A stretch of 32,348 bases of DNA, from assembly GCA_944326495.1 (NCBI GenBank), contig CALVEE010000069.1, positions 1 through 32,348 on the forward strand. The letters are read 5' to 3'. The notes under the pieces are model-generated. The model ran no database searches, was not told the DNA's origin, and worked only from the letters and a program-made list of their open reading frames with translations. Position 1 is the stretch's first letter; every line of letters begins with the position of its first letter. The stretch is from Candidatus Gastranaerophilales bacterium. GTDB taxonomy: Bacteria; Cyanobacteriota; Vampirovibrionia; Gastranaerophilales; Gastranaerophilaceae. The translations under genes were made by a program, and so were the position numbers. Below, piece by piece: positions 7,545-15,856 of the stretch.

Positions 7545-8616
7545 ATTAAATCTCGGGCCGCAGCACCCTTCAACGCACGGGGTTTTAAGGCTTGTGTTAG
7601 AGCTTGAGGGGGAAAAAATTCTATCTTGCGAGCCGGATATAGGATATCTTCACCGCGGGATGGAAAAAATGGCGGAGAGGATTAGTTATATTCAGTACCT
7701 TCCGACTGTTGACAGGATTGATTATCTTGCAGGCTGTTTTTATTCAGAGCTTCTCTGCAGAATTGTAGAAAACGCGCTCGGGGTTGAGCTTCCGGATAAG
7801 GTAAGAGCAATCAGGGTTATGCTTCTGGAGCTGAATAGAATTGCATCCCACCTGTTGTGGGTAGGCGCATTTTTGATGGATTTAGGGGCTGTTTCTCCGT
7901 TTTTCTATGCTTTTAGAGAGCGGGAGATGATTTTAAGATATTTTGAAAAACTTACCGGCCAGAGGATGATGTATAATTATTTTGTCTTTGGCGGGGTAAG
8001 GAAAGATATTGATTATCTCGGGGATGTTGAAGAAATTATCTCGATTTTACCTGAAAAAATTGATGATTATGAGAAAATTATTACTGAAAATCCGATATTT
8101 TTAAGACGGACTAAGGGTAAGGGAATGCTTGATATTGATACTGCTTTAAATTACGCAGTCACAGGCGTCAACTTAAGAGCAAGCGGCATGGATTATGATA
8201 CAAGAAGGTCGGATTATTTATACAGGGGATTTGATTTCGGGGTTGTAATTCTTGATGAGGGTGATGCCTGGGCAAGGTATAAGGCAAGAATTATGGAGAT
8301 GAGAGAGTCTGTTAATATTATTCATCAGGCTCTTGAATACTTAAAAATTTCTCCGGCTCTTGAGCAGAAGCTTATTAACCCTGTTAACCTTAAACTTCCG
8401 GCGGGAGATTATTACGCAGAAATTGAAGCTCCGAGAGGGCTTGCATCCTGCTTTGTCCGTTCAACCGGAGAAGATAAGCCATACAGGCTTAAGTGGAGAA
8501 CAGGCTCATATTATTCAGTCAATCTTTTGAGGAAAATTCTTGTCGGGGAATATTTGAATGATGCAATCGCAATAGCCGGTTCGCTGGATATTATTTTGCC
8601 GGAGGTGGATAAGTAG
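7525..8616 (+). CDS. nuoD: NADH-quinone oxidoreductase subunit D (49 kDa)
   Basis: NuoD forms the quinone-binding cavity with NuoB. Its 363 residues include LGPQHPSTHGVLRLVLELEG with the quinone-site histidine, IGYLHRGMEK and the tyrosine in TVDRIDYLAG. Other family blocks are ELNRIASHLLWVGAFLMDLG, FFYAFREREMI and the C-terminal EAPRGLASCFVRSTGEDKPY. The nickel-binding cysteine pairs of [NiFe] hydrogenase large subunits are absent, so this is a true complex I protein and not a membrane hydrogenase. The start overlaps nuoC by 20 nt, with GAGG about 10 nt upstream. Confidence 0.97.
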   Translation: MTITTFKLNLGPQHPSTHGVLRLVLELEGEKILSCEPDIGYLHRGMEKMAERISYIQYLPTVDRIDYLAGCFYSELLCRIVENALGVELPDKVRAIRVMLLELNRIASHLLWVGAFLMDLGAVSPFFYAFREREMILRYFEKLTGQRMMYNYFVFGGVRKDIDYLGDVEEIISILPEKIDDYEKIITENPIFLRRTKGKGMLDIDTALNYAVTGVNLRASGMDYDTRRSDYLYRGFDFGVVILDEGDAWARYKARIMEMRESVNIIHQALEYLKISPALEQKLINPVNLKLPAGDYYAEIEAPRGLASCFVRSTGEDKPYRLKWRTGSYYSVNLLRKILVGEYLNDAIAIAGSLDIILPEVDK

Positions 8617-8617
8617 C

Positions 8618-9685
8618 ATGAATTATCTTTATTTCCTCTATATTGAATTCCTTTCAAGACATAATATTCCAAAACTATTCGGGGATATTACATTCTATAT
8701 TATTCCGTTTTGTGTAATCGCAGCAGCACTTATTATTGCAGTGCTGATTCTTGTGCTTGCAGAGAGAAAGCTTCTGGGGTTTTTTACCCAGAGAAAAGGG
8801 CCGAACAGAGTCGGTTTCTGGGGTGTTTTGCAGACTTTAGCAGACGCGTTTAAACTTTTATGCAAAGAAAATATTACTCCAAAAGGCGTGGACAGATTTT
8901 TATTCAATCTTGCGCCCGTTATAATATTTATTCCGGTGATGACGGCTCTCGGGATAATTCCTTACAGTGCGGAATTTACGTTTGTTAATACGCAGACAAA
9001 TGTTATTTTGTATTTAATCCTTGCAGCTTTTCCGGTATTTAGTATATTTTTAGCAGGGTGGGCAAGTAATAACAAATATTCGCTTCTTGGGGCTATGAGA
9101 AGTATTTCGCAGGTTTTAAGCTATGAACTTCCGATTACTTTTGTGGTTTTATCAATTGTTGTTCTTGCTTCTTCTATGAATTTGACCGGAATTACATTAG
9201 CACAGTTTTCTAAATGGGGAATATTCGGCTGGTTTATTTTTCCTTGCATTCTGGGATTTATTATTATGTTTATTTCTGTCCTTGCAGAACTTAACAGATG
9301 TCCGTTTGATTTGCCGGAAGCAGAGAGCGAGCTTGTGTGCGGATATAATACAGAGTATTCCGGCATGAGATTTGCGCTTTTTTATCTGGGTGAATATGCG
9401 ATGATGTTTGCAAATTCCATGTTTATCTCGGTGTTATTCTTAGGCGGATATCTGCCGCCTTTCGGAAAATATTTATTCTCATCATCCTTTTTAATCTATT
9501 TTGAACAGGCTTTCTGGCTGTTTTTGAAAGCCGGATTTATTATTTTTATTATGATTTGGATTAGAGCAACTCTTCCGAGACTTGCGGCGTTTGATTTATT
9601 GAAATTTTCATGGGCTGTACTGCTTCCGCTCTCTATTATTAATCTTTTTATAGCTGTCTTAATTAAGATGGGAGGGCTTGTATGA
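8618..9685 (+). CDS. nuoH: NADH-quinone oxidoreductase subunit H
   Basis: NuoH anchors the Q module in the membrane and forms the quinone entry path. The 355-residue protein has about eight membrane helices. Conserved loops are visible: AERKLLGFFTQRKGPNRVG, FAGWASNNKYSLLG-type (here LAGWASNNKYSLLGAMR), SQVLSYELP, ELNRCPFDLPEAESELVCGY and FALFYLGEYAMM. Charged residues on the quinone path (ER in AERK, E in the PEAESELV loop) are kept. GGAGGTGG lies upstream of the ATG. Its stop overlaps the nuoI ATG by 4 nt. Confidence 0.97.
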   Translation: MNYLYFLYIEFLSRHNIPKLFGDITFYIIPFCVIAAALIIAVLILVLAERKLLGFFTQRKGPNRVGFWGVLQTLADAFKLLCKENITPKGVDRFLFNLAPVIIFIPVMTALGIIPYSAEFTFVNTQTNVILYLILAAFPVFSIFLAGWASNNKYSLLGAMRSISQVLSYELPITFVVLSIVVLASSMNLTGITLAQFSKWGIFGWFIFPCILGFIIMFISVLAELNRCPFDLPEAESELVCGYNTEYSGMRFALFYLGEYAMMFANSMFISVLFLGGYLPPFGKYLFSSSFLIYFEQAFWLFLKAGFIIFIMIWIRATLPRLAAFDLLKFSWAVLLPLSIINLFIAVLIKMGGLV

Positions 9686-10056
9686 TATCTGAAATCAAAG
9701 CTTTGCGGGATGGATTATGGACTGTATTCAAGCATCTTTTTAAAAAACCTGTAACATTAGAGTATCCGGAAAAAAGGCGGGAATTAAATGAAGCTTTTAG
9801 GGGAAAATTAACTGTAAACGGCTGTGTGGGCTGCGGAATATGCAAGAGAGTCTGCCCTTCCGGTGCTATTGAATACAAAAAAAACGATGAGGGAAAAGTT
9901 TATTTTTATAAATTTGATTTAAAAAAATGTATTTTTTGCGGAAATTGTGCTTATTATTGCCCGAAAGGAGCTATTAAGTTAACAAAAGAATACGAACTTG
10001 CAAGCGGAGATAAAAATGATTTAAACTTAATCTATAAAGGAGGAGCGGATGATTGA
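9682..10056 (+). CDS. nuoI: NADH-quinone oxidoreductase subunit I (2x[4Fe-4S])
   Basis: NuoI carries clusters N6a and N6b, which bring electrons to NuoB. Both ferredoxin motifs are intact: C48, C51, C54 and C58 in CVGCGICKRVCPSG, and C83, C86, C89 and C93 in CIFCGNCAYYCPKG. The N terminus has the amphipathic GLWTVFKHLFKKPVTLEYPE that lies on the membrane. At 124 residues it is shorter than the usual 160-180, lacking a long C-terminal tail. In this complex it would be the outermost cofactor subunit, so the place where an external donor such as ferredoxin could give electrons. Confidence 0.96.
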   Translation: MISEIKALRDGLWTVFKHLFKKPVTLEYPEKRRELNEAFRGKLTVNGCVGCGICKRVCPSGAIEYKKNDEGKVYFYKFDLKKCIFCGNCAYYCPKGAIKLTKEYELASGDKNDLNLIYKGGADD

Positions 10057-10573
10057 TAATCCTGTAATATTTTATTCTGCAGCGTTTATGATTATTGCGT
10101 TTGCTCTTGCTGCGCTTTTTTCAAGGAATGTTATTTATTCTCTTCTCGCGTCTGTTTGTGTATTCTTTTTGGGCGCATTATTTTTCTATATTCTGGGCTC
10201 TGAATATAATGCAATAATTCAGGCTGCAATATACGGCCTTGCGGTTCCTGTTATACTCGGGATTTCAATAATGTTCAGGGGGAAATACGGGCAAAAACAA
10301 AAAAATGAACAGAGAAAATTCACTGTGCCTTATATTATGCTTATGTGTGCGGGAATATTTTGTCTTGCGTTTGTTTATCTGGTTATGATTTCTCTTGTTA
10401 TGCTGCCGGATACGTTTAATTTTACCGGCATGCCGGAGATTAGTGCTTATGATAATATACTTGCGTTCGCAAAAGGGATTTTTATTAATTATGTATGGGC
10501 ATTTGAACTTGTGTCACTTTTATTAACTATTGTTATTGCAGGGTTCTCTATGTTCAGAAAGAGGGGGGCGTAA
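10049..10573 (+). CDS. nuoJ: NADH-quinone oxidoreductase subunit J
   Basis: This membrane subunit contributes to the central proton path next to NuoK. The 174-residue protein has five predicted helices. The family block ARNVIYSLLA-type is present as FSRNVIYSLLASVCVFFLGA, followed by SEYNAIIQAAIYGLAVPVI. The usual YVGAIAVLFLFVIM is changed to IYGLAVPVILGISIMF, with less sequence identity than its neighbours. The ATG lies within the end of nuoI (8-nt overlap), with AAAGGAGGA upstream. Position and topology make the assignment safe. Confidence 0.9.
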   Translation: MIDNPVIFYSAAFMIIAFALAALFSRNVIYSLLASVCVFFLGALFFYILGSEYNAIIQAAIYGLAVPVILGISIMFRGKYGQKQKNEQRKFTVPYIMLMCAGIFCLAFVYLVMISLVMLPDTFNFTGMPEISAYDNILAFAKGIFINYVWAFELVSLLLTIVIAGFSMFRKRGA

Positions 10574-10879
10574 ATGGCAGTCAGCGTTTACAGTTATTTA
10601 TTTTTAGGCCTGGTTTTGTTTCTTATCGGACTTGCGGGGTCGGTTTTGACTAAAAATGTTATAAAGGTTTTAATTTCTATCGAGTTTATGCTTTTGGGGG
10701 TTAATATAAATTTTGTTACTTTTGCGGTATTTTGTGACAGTGTAAATCTGGACGGCTGTATTCTAACGCTTTTTTATACCGGCTTAGGAGCCGTAGAACT
10801 TGCGGTTGCTTTGTATCTTTTTTATCTTATGTTCAGGAAAAAGCAGAGTGACGATATAGGGAAATATACGGAGTTATAA
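10574..10879 (+). CDS. nuoK: NADH-quinone oxidoreductase subunit K
   Basis: NuoK is a three-helix membrane subunit with key proton-path glutamates. The 101 residues show three hydrophobic helices. The first glutamate is in VLISIEFMLLGVNINFV and the second in GLGAVELAVALYLFYLM, matching the two conserved carboxylates of the family. It starts directly after the nuoJ stop. Length and order (J-K-L-M-N) are as in other bacteria. Confidence 0.95.
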   Translation: MAVSVYSYLFLGLVLFLIGLAGSVLTKNVIKVLISIEFMLLGVNINFVTFAVFCDSVNLDGCILTLFYTGLGAVELAVALYLFYLMFRKKQSDDIGKYTEL

Positions 10880-10894
10880 AAAGGGATTGAAAAA

Positions 10895-12715
10895 ATGACA
10901 GACTTAATTCTGGATAATATTTATTTAATACTTCTTTTACCGCTTTGGTTATTTTTAATAATTATGGGCGGAAGATTTTTTTCTGTGTATGTAAATAAAA
11001 AAATTATCTATACGCTTACTCTTTTATCTTCATTTTTGGGAATACTGCTCTGTTCGGTTAGTATGTTGAAAATGGCTGACCCTGTAGTGCAAAGCTTTCC
11101 TTTTATTAAGATTAATAACTTTGCAGTAAATGCCGGTTTGTATATTGATAAATTTTCGCTTATTATGGCGCTTGTTCTTTTTCTTGTCAGTTTTTTTGTA
11201 CAGTTATTTTCTGTTCCGTATATGAAAGACGAAGAGAAGAATTACAGATTTTATGCTTATTTAAATATGTTTAATTTTTCGATGACGGGGTTGTTTTTCA
11301 GTCATAACATGTTTCAGATGTATATTTTCTGGGAGCTTGCGGGGGTAATTTCTTATCTGCTTATTGGTTTTAATTATAAAAATGAGGAAAAATCCCAAGC
11401 TTCAAGACGTGTATTTATTATGAACAGGATTGGCGACACTGCGCTTATCGGGGGAATTATTGCAGTATCTTATTTTATGTATAATTATGCAGCTAACCTT
11501 TCTTTAGCAGAGCTGGCATTTGAGGATATGAATGTTATTTCAGCTCTTCTTTATGCCTATACTTCAACTCCGCATTTCTGGATAATTTGTGTGCTGTTTA
11601 TTATTGCAGGCGCGGTCAAATCTGCTCAATTCCCTTTTTATACCTGGCTTCAGGATGCAATGGAGGCTAAACTTCCTGTAAGCGCGCTTCTGCACTCCGC
11701 AACTATGGTGGCGCTGGGTGTTTATTTGATGATAAGAATGGTGCCGTTTTTTATATTTGAAAAATACCTGCTTCTTCTGGTTATGATAATCGGAATTGTG
11801 ACTGCGGTTATTTGTTCTATTCTTGCCTGTATAGAGACATATCCTAAAAAAGTCCTTGCATACTCAACTTCGGCTAATTTAGGCTTAATGTTCTGGGCTG
11901 TCGGGATGGGAAATATTAAAGCGTGTATTATTCTTTTTATTGCGCATGCATTTATTAAATCAATGCTCTTTTTATGTCTCGGAATTAAAAATTCTCTTGC
12001 CGGATACATTACATTCCTGCTTGGAGGCTTAAGCCTTGCGGGACTTATATTTTCCGGCATGATTTCAAAAGAGATTATGTTTGCCAAAATGACAGGCTGG
12101 ACGGCAGTAATTTTCTGCGTAACAGCACTGTTAACCGCATTTTATATAATAAGGATTTCACTTGTTATGATAAAAGATGAGAAGCTTGAAAATAAAATTA
12201 ATTTTGCAGAATTTATTCCAACAGCTTTTTTGTTTATCCTTAACATAGTATTCTATTTTGTCATAAGAAAACAGGCTGAATACAAGATAGCCGAACCATT
12301 CTGGTGTGCGCTTGCCGGATGGGGAGGGGTATATTTTCTTTATACAAAAAACTTGCTTACAAAATTTTGCAATACTCCTAAGCTTCTTGAGAAATTTTAT
12401 AATAATATTCTGACAAAGGTTTATGATTTTATTGCAAAAGCTGCGGATTTTATTGAGATAAAAATCTTTGCAAACTATGAACCTTTAAAATGGCTGTGTA
12501 ATTTATCTGTTAAAATAGCAGGATTTGTTGAAGATAAAATTATGAACGGCTCCGTAAACTTTACGACAGCGGCTCTTAAGGCAGTTTCGAAATATGATTC
12601 CTGCGCTCAGAGCGGTAATGTTCAGACTTATAATGCGTATGCGTTTATTATTGTTACAGTAATAATAAGCTCTGTAATATTTATTTACTTGTTACTTTTA
12701 AATCAATTCAGCTAA
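10895..12715 (+). CDS. nuoL: NADH-quinone oxidoreductase subunit L (antiporter-like)
   Basis: NuoL is the distal antiporter-like proton pump, with a long lateral helix that ties the arm together. The 606-residue protein has the signature MYIFWELAGVISYLLIGF with its helix-5 glutamate, FPFYTWLQDAMEAKLPVSAL with HSATMVALGVYLM, KKVLAYSTSANLGLMFW, and the histidine in FIAHAFIKSMLFL. A lysine in SGMISKEIMF matches the helix-12 lysine. The C-terminal lateral helix and final membrane anchor are present. The loop between LFLCLGIKNSL and TFLLGGLSLAG is about 18 residues shorter than I recall for E. coli, lacking the usual MGGL block. It starts 15 nt after nuoK. Confidence 0.95.
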   Translation: MTDLILDNIYLILLLPLWLFLIIMGGRFFSVYVNKKIIYTLTLLSSFLGILLCSVSMLKMADPVVQSFPFIKINNFAVNAGLYIDKFSLIMALVLFLVSFFVQLFSVPYMKDEEKNYRFYAYLNMFNFSMTGLFFSHNMFQMYIFWELAGVISYLLIGFNYKNEEKSQASRRVFIMNRIGDTALIGGIIAVSYFMYNYAANLSLAELAFEDMNVISALLYAYTSTPHFWIICVLFIIAGAVKSAQFPFYTWLQDAMEAKLPVSALLHSATMVALGVYLMIRMVPFFIFEKYLLLLVMIIGIVTAVICSILACIETYPKKVLAYSTSANLGLMFWAVGMGNIKACIILFIAHAFIKSMLFLCLGIKNSLAGYITFLLGGLSLAGLIFSGMISKEIMFAKMTGWTAVIFCVTALLTAFYIIRISLVMIKDEKLENKINFAEFIPTAFLFILNIVFYFVIRKQAEYKIAEPFWCALAGWGGVYFLYTKNLLTKFCNTPKLLEKFYNNILTKVYDFIAKAADFIEIKIFANYEPLKWLCNLSVKIAGFVEDKIMNGSVNFTTAALKAVSKYDSCAQSGNVQTYNAYAFIIVTVIISSVIFIYLLLLNQFS

Positions 12716-12730
12716 ACAAAAAGGAGAGAT

Positions 12731-14224
12731 ATGGAAATATTTTTATCAATACCGTTTTTAATATTTATGCCGCTTGCGGTTTCTTTATTAGTAATATCAC
12801 CGCTTTTTACACGGAATGAAATTGTTGTAAGACGTTTTTCCAAGGGCGTATTTACATTCCATTTTTTGTATTCAATACTTATGCTTGCATTCTTTGACAA
12901 AGCAAATCCTTATGTGAGTGAAATCCACTTTTTCGGGCTGGATTGGGTTCAGTCGCTGGGAATAAAATTTATATTTAAAATAGATGCAGTTTCTATGGTT
13001 TTAACTGTATTAACCTCGTTTGTATTTTTGCTGGCTTCAATTGCAAGCAAGTTTAATATAAGAGAAAACCAAAAATTTTATTATGCCATGCTGCTTCTTC
13101 TTATGTCCGCGATTTTAGGAATATTTACTGCGGGGGATATGTTTGTATTCTTCCTGTTCTGGGAGCTCGAGCTTATTCCTGCGTATTTCCTTATAGGGGG
13201 TAACTGGAACGGGGGTAAATGGGCTGGAGAAACCGGATGTGATGCTAAAAATTCTGCCGTTAAGTTTGTATTGTTTACTTTTTTAGGAAGCATGGTTATG
13301 CTTTTGGGCATTCTTCTGCTGTACTATTATAATTATACACTGAACGGAATACTTTCAGCAAGTTTTTCTGATATTATAGACTCTCCTATACCTGTATCTA
13401 TTCAAAACCTTATTGCAGTATGTCTTTTAATAGGTTTTGGAGTTAAGCTCCCTATTATTCCGCTTCACAGTTGGCTTCCGGATGCTCATACAAATGCGCC
13501 CACACCGGTAAGCATGGTTCTTGCTGGAGTGTTGCTCAAAACAGGAGCTTACGGGATATATCGTTTTAATTACGAAACAATGCCGGAGTCTTTTCAGACT
13601 GCGGCGCCGTATTTGGCAATTTTGGCGCTTATTAATATAATCTATACTGCATTTGCTGCTTACGCACAAACTGATATAAAAAGAATTGTAGCTTATTCAA
13701 GCATTTCTAATATGGGCTTAATTCTGCTTGGAATGTGTGCTTATAACCGGATAGGCTTATCAGCTTCTCTATTCCATATGGTAGCACACGGACTTGTAAC
13801 CTGCGGTTTATTCATGATTGCGGGAATTGTTTATTTAAGATGTAAAAACAGAAATATAAATATTTTATCAGGAATAGCTGCTTATATGCCGAGATTATTC
13901 GGGTTTGCAGTATTAATTATTCTTGCTTCAATCGGTGTTCCTTTGTTTGCACCGTTTATAAGTGAAATTTTGACAATAATCGGGGCTATGAATTCGGATT
14001 TATCAGAAGTTTTGAAATTCACTGCAATATTCTCGCTGCCGCTTTTGATTTTAAGCTCCTGTTATATGCTCAAATTCCTGCATAAAAGCTTCTTCGGCGA
14101 ACCGGCGGAAGCTTATGAAAAAATTAATGACATAACGGTGCATGAATTTGTTGTGCTCGGAGCTGTTCTTGCGGGGCTTATAATTTTCGGGCTGTACCCG
14201 AATGCGATACTGGGAATGCTTTAG
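12731..14224 (+). CDS. nuoM: NADH-quinone oxidoreductase subunit M (antiporter-like)
   Basis: NuoM is the middle antiporter-like proton pump. It has 497 residues and about 14 helices. Clear blocks are FVFFLFWELELIPAYFLIGG with the helix-5 glutamate, VKLPIIPLHSWLPDAHTNAP, TPVSMVLAGVLLKTGAYGIY, DIKRIVAYSSISNMGLI, and SLFHMVAHGLVTCGLFMIAG. The usual GxFVGE late motif appears as APFISEILTIIG, which keeps the glutamate. AAGGAGAG precedes the ATG, 15 nt after nuoL. Confidence 0.97.
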   Translation: MEIFLSIPFLIFMPLAVSLLVISPLFTRNEIVVRRFSKGVFTFHFLYSILMLAFFDKANPYVSEIHFFGLDWVQSLGIKFIFKIDAVSMVLTVLTSFVFLLASIASKFNIRENQKFYYAMLLLLMSAILGIFTAGDMFVFFLFWELELIPAYFLIGGNWNGGKWAGETGCDAKNSAVKFVLFTFLGSMVMLLGILLLYYYNYTLNGILSASFSDIIDSPIPVSIQNLIAVCLLIGFGVKLPIIPLHSWLPDAHTNAPTPVSMVLAGVLLKTGAYGIYRFNYETMPESFQTAAPYLAILALINIIYTAFAAYAQTDIKRIVAYSSISNMGLILLGMCAYNRIGLSASLFHMVAHGLVTCGLFMIAGIVYLRCKNRNINILSGIAAYMPRLFGFAVLIILASIGVPLFAPFISEILTIIGAMNSDLSEVLKFTAIFSLPLLILSSCYMLKFLHKSFFGEPAEAYEKINDITVHEFVVLGAVLAGLIIFGLYPNAILGML

Positions 14225-14287
14225 GGTGATGAGACGCGAAGGTAAAGGTTGTTGTGAAGTAACTAAGTGACTACGAAATATGAAAAT

Positions 14288-14324
14288 CCCCCCGCCCCTT
14301 GTGGGAGGGGGTTAGGGGGAGGGG
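14288..14324. repeat. GC-rich hairpin repeat D between nuoM and nuoN
   Basis: It reads CCCCCCGCCCCTTGTGGGAG then GGGGTTAGGGGGAGGGG, a strong stem around CTTGT. Related sequence occurs at 20862-20909 and in repeat B. It lies in the only sizeable gap (154 bp) of the nuo operon and has no T tract. Confidence 0.7.
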
Positions 14325-14378
14325 TCAAGCAAACAAGAACTTTTAATTGTAAAGATAAAACATAATAAGAGGATAAAA

Positions 14379-15806
14379 ATGCTTAACGATATATTTAATA
14401 TTTTACTGCCGCATATGTGTCTTGGAGGTTTTATCATACTCCAGCTTATTCTTTCAATAATCGTACATCCAAGATTGTACAGATATGCGCGTCTTGTTTC
14501 TATTTTCGGGATTGTATCTGCAATTGTACTGCTTGCAACAGTGCAGACAGAACCTCAGTATTTTGCGTTTAAAAATTCTTTAATGTCAGACAGCTATACG
14601 CTTCTCTTTGATTTTATGATACTATTGTGCGGATTTTTCTGTTCGCTGCTTACAAGAAATCTGGTTAAAACAATCAAAGGAAATGCTTATACTTTCCATG
14701 CAATATTTTTAACAGCTTTGTTTGCCGGTATGAATATTGTATCTGCAAATGACTTTTTAACCCTTTTTGTCTCAATCGAATTGTTGAGTTTTTCTTCCTA
14801 TTTTTTGATAGCTTCAAGAAAGGGGTATTATTCTAAAGAGGCAGCGTTTAAATATCTTCTCACTTCTGCAGTATCAACAGGATTATTTTTGTTTGGAGTT
14901 TCCTATATGTACGGAATAACAGGCTCTGTTAATCTCTCCGACATATATGAAATTACCGCAAATCAGGAGCCCTCGGTTATGTATTCAATTTCATCAATTA
15001 TGATAGTTCTGGGGCTCATATCAAAACTTGCGGTATTTCCGTTTGCTAATTGGATAATAGATGTTTACAAAGGTACTGAAAGTTCTATTCTGGCATTTCT
15101 TTCAACGGTGCCTAAATTAGCATTATTCGGAATAGTCTGCAGGCTGCTTGTTTTCCCGTTGAATAACAGTTTGGAATTGACTTTTGTACTTGCCCTTGTT
15201 TCGCTTCTAACCGCTTTCTGGGCAAATACTTATGCAATCAGAGAAAAGAATGTAAAAGTTATTTTTGCCTGTTCTGCCTCTGCTAACGCTTCATATGTAT
15301 TATTAGCAGCAAGCCTCGTTTCTGTTTATAATTTGTCTACAGTAATATTCTATCTCATATGCTATGTATTTATGAATATTTCAGTTTTTGCGTTTTTAAA
15401 TATATATGGTGATAAAAATTCTATGGAAGTCGAGGATTTTAATGGTTTGTTTTTCAAAAATCAAGGGCTTACAGGAGCGTATGCAATATCAGTTCTTGCT
15501 TTAGCCGGAATTCCTATAACATCAGGTTTTATTGCAAAAATTTATCTGTTTAGCGCTATCGCAAGTTCAGGGTTGATTTTTGTTCCATTCCTGCTTGCGC
15601 TCCTTTTATTAACAGTCGCGGCTTTGTATTATTACTTAAAAATTCTTTTGCCGCTTTTTGCAAAGGACTGCAGCGGCAGTACGTCTTTAACGGCAGTTTT
15701 TTCACAGAAATTTGTCCTTGTTTTTACTGCTCTTATTACAGTGTTAGTCGGAATTTTTCCTGAAATATTTATCGAACTTTGCAGATTTATTGCTTATAAT
15801 ATCTGA
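14379..15806 (+). CDS. nuoN: NADH-quinone oxidoreductase subunit N (antiporter-like)
   Basis: NuoN is the antiporter-like subunit nearest NuoK. The 475-residue protein has about 14 helices. Family blocks are FLTLFVSIELLSFSSYFLIA with the helix-5 glutamate, EAAFKYLLTSAVSTGLFLFG, LISKLAVFPFANWIIDVYKG, SILAFLSTVPKLALFGIV and LAGIPITSGFIAKIYLF. The usual pHxWxPDVYEGAP loop is altered to FANWIIDVYKGTES. AAGAGG precedes the ATG. It is separated from nuoM by a hairpin repeat but is on the same strand and probably co-transcribed. Confidence 0.95.
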   Translation: MLNDIFNILLPHMCLGGFIILQLILSIIVHPRLYRYARLVSIFGIVSAIVLLATVQTEPQYFAFKNSLMSDSYTLLFDFMILLCGFFCSLLTRNLVKTIKGNAYTFHAIFLTALFAGMNIVSANDFLTLFVSIELLSFSSYFLIASRKGYYSKEAAFKYLLTSAVSTGLFLFGVSYMYGITGSVNLSDIYEITANQEPSVMYSISSIMIVLGLISKLAVFPFANWIIDVYKGTESSILAFLSTVPKLALFGIVCRLLVFPLNNSLELTFVLALVSLLTAFWANTYAIREKNVKVIFACSASANASYVLLAASLVSVYNLSTVIFYLICYVFMNISVFAFLNIYGDKNSMEVEDFNGLFFKNQGLTGAYAISVLALAGIPITSGFIAKIYLFSAIASSGLIFVPFLLALLLLTVAALYYYLKILLPLFAKDCSGSTSLTAVFSQKFVLVFTALITVLVGIFPEIFIELCRFIAYNI

Positions 15807-15856
15807 TAGCAAAAAATATTTTTACGGGTTTTATTTATTCATAAGGAGAATTATAG

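Noticed and set aside
6226..15806. Cluster as a membrane-bound hydrogenase or Fpo-type complex
   Set aside because: NuoD lacks the nickel-binding cysteines and keeps the quinone-site His and Tyr; no hydrogenase maturation gene or FpoF is adjacent.
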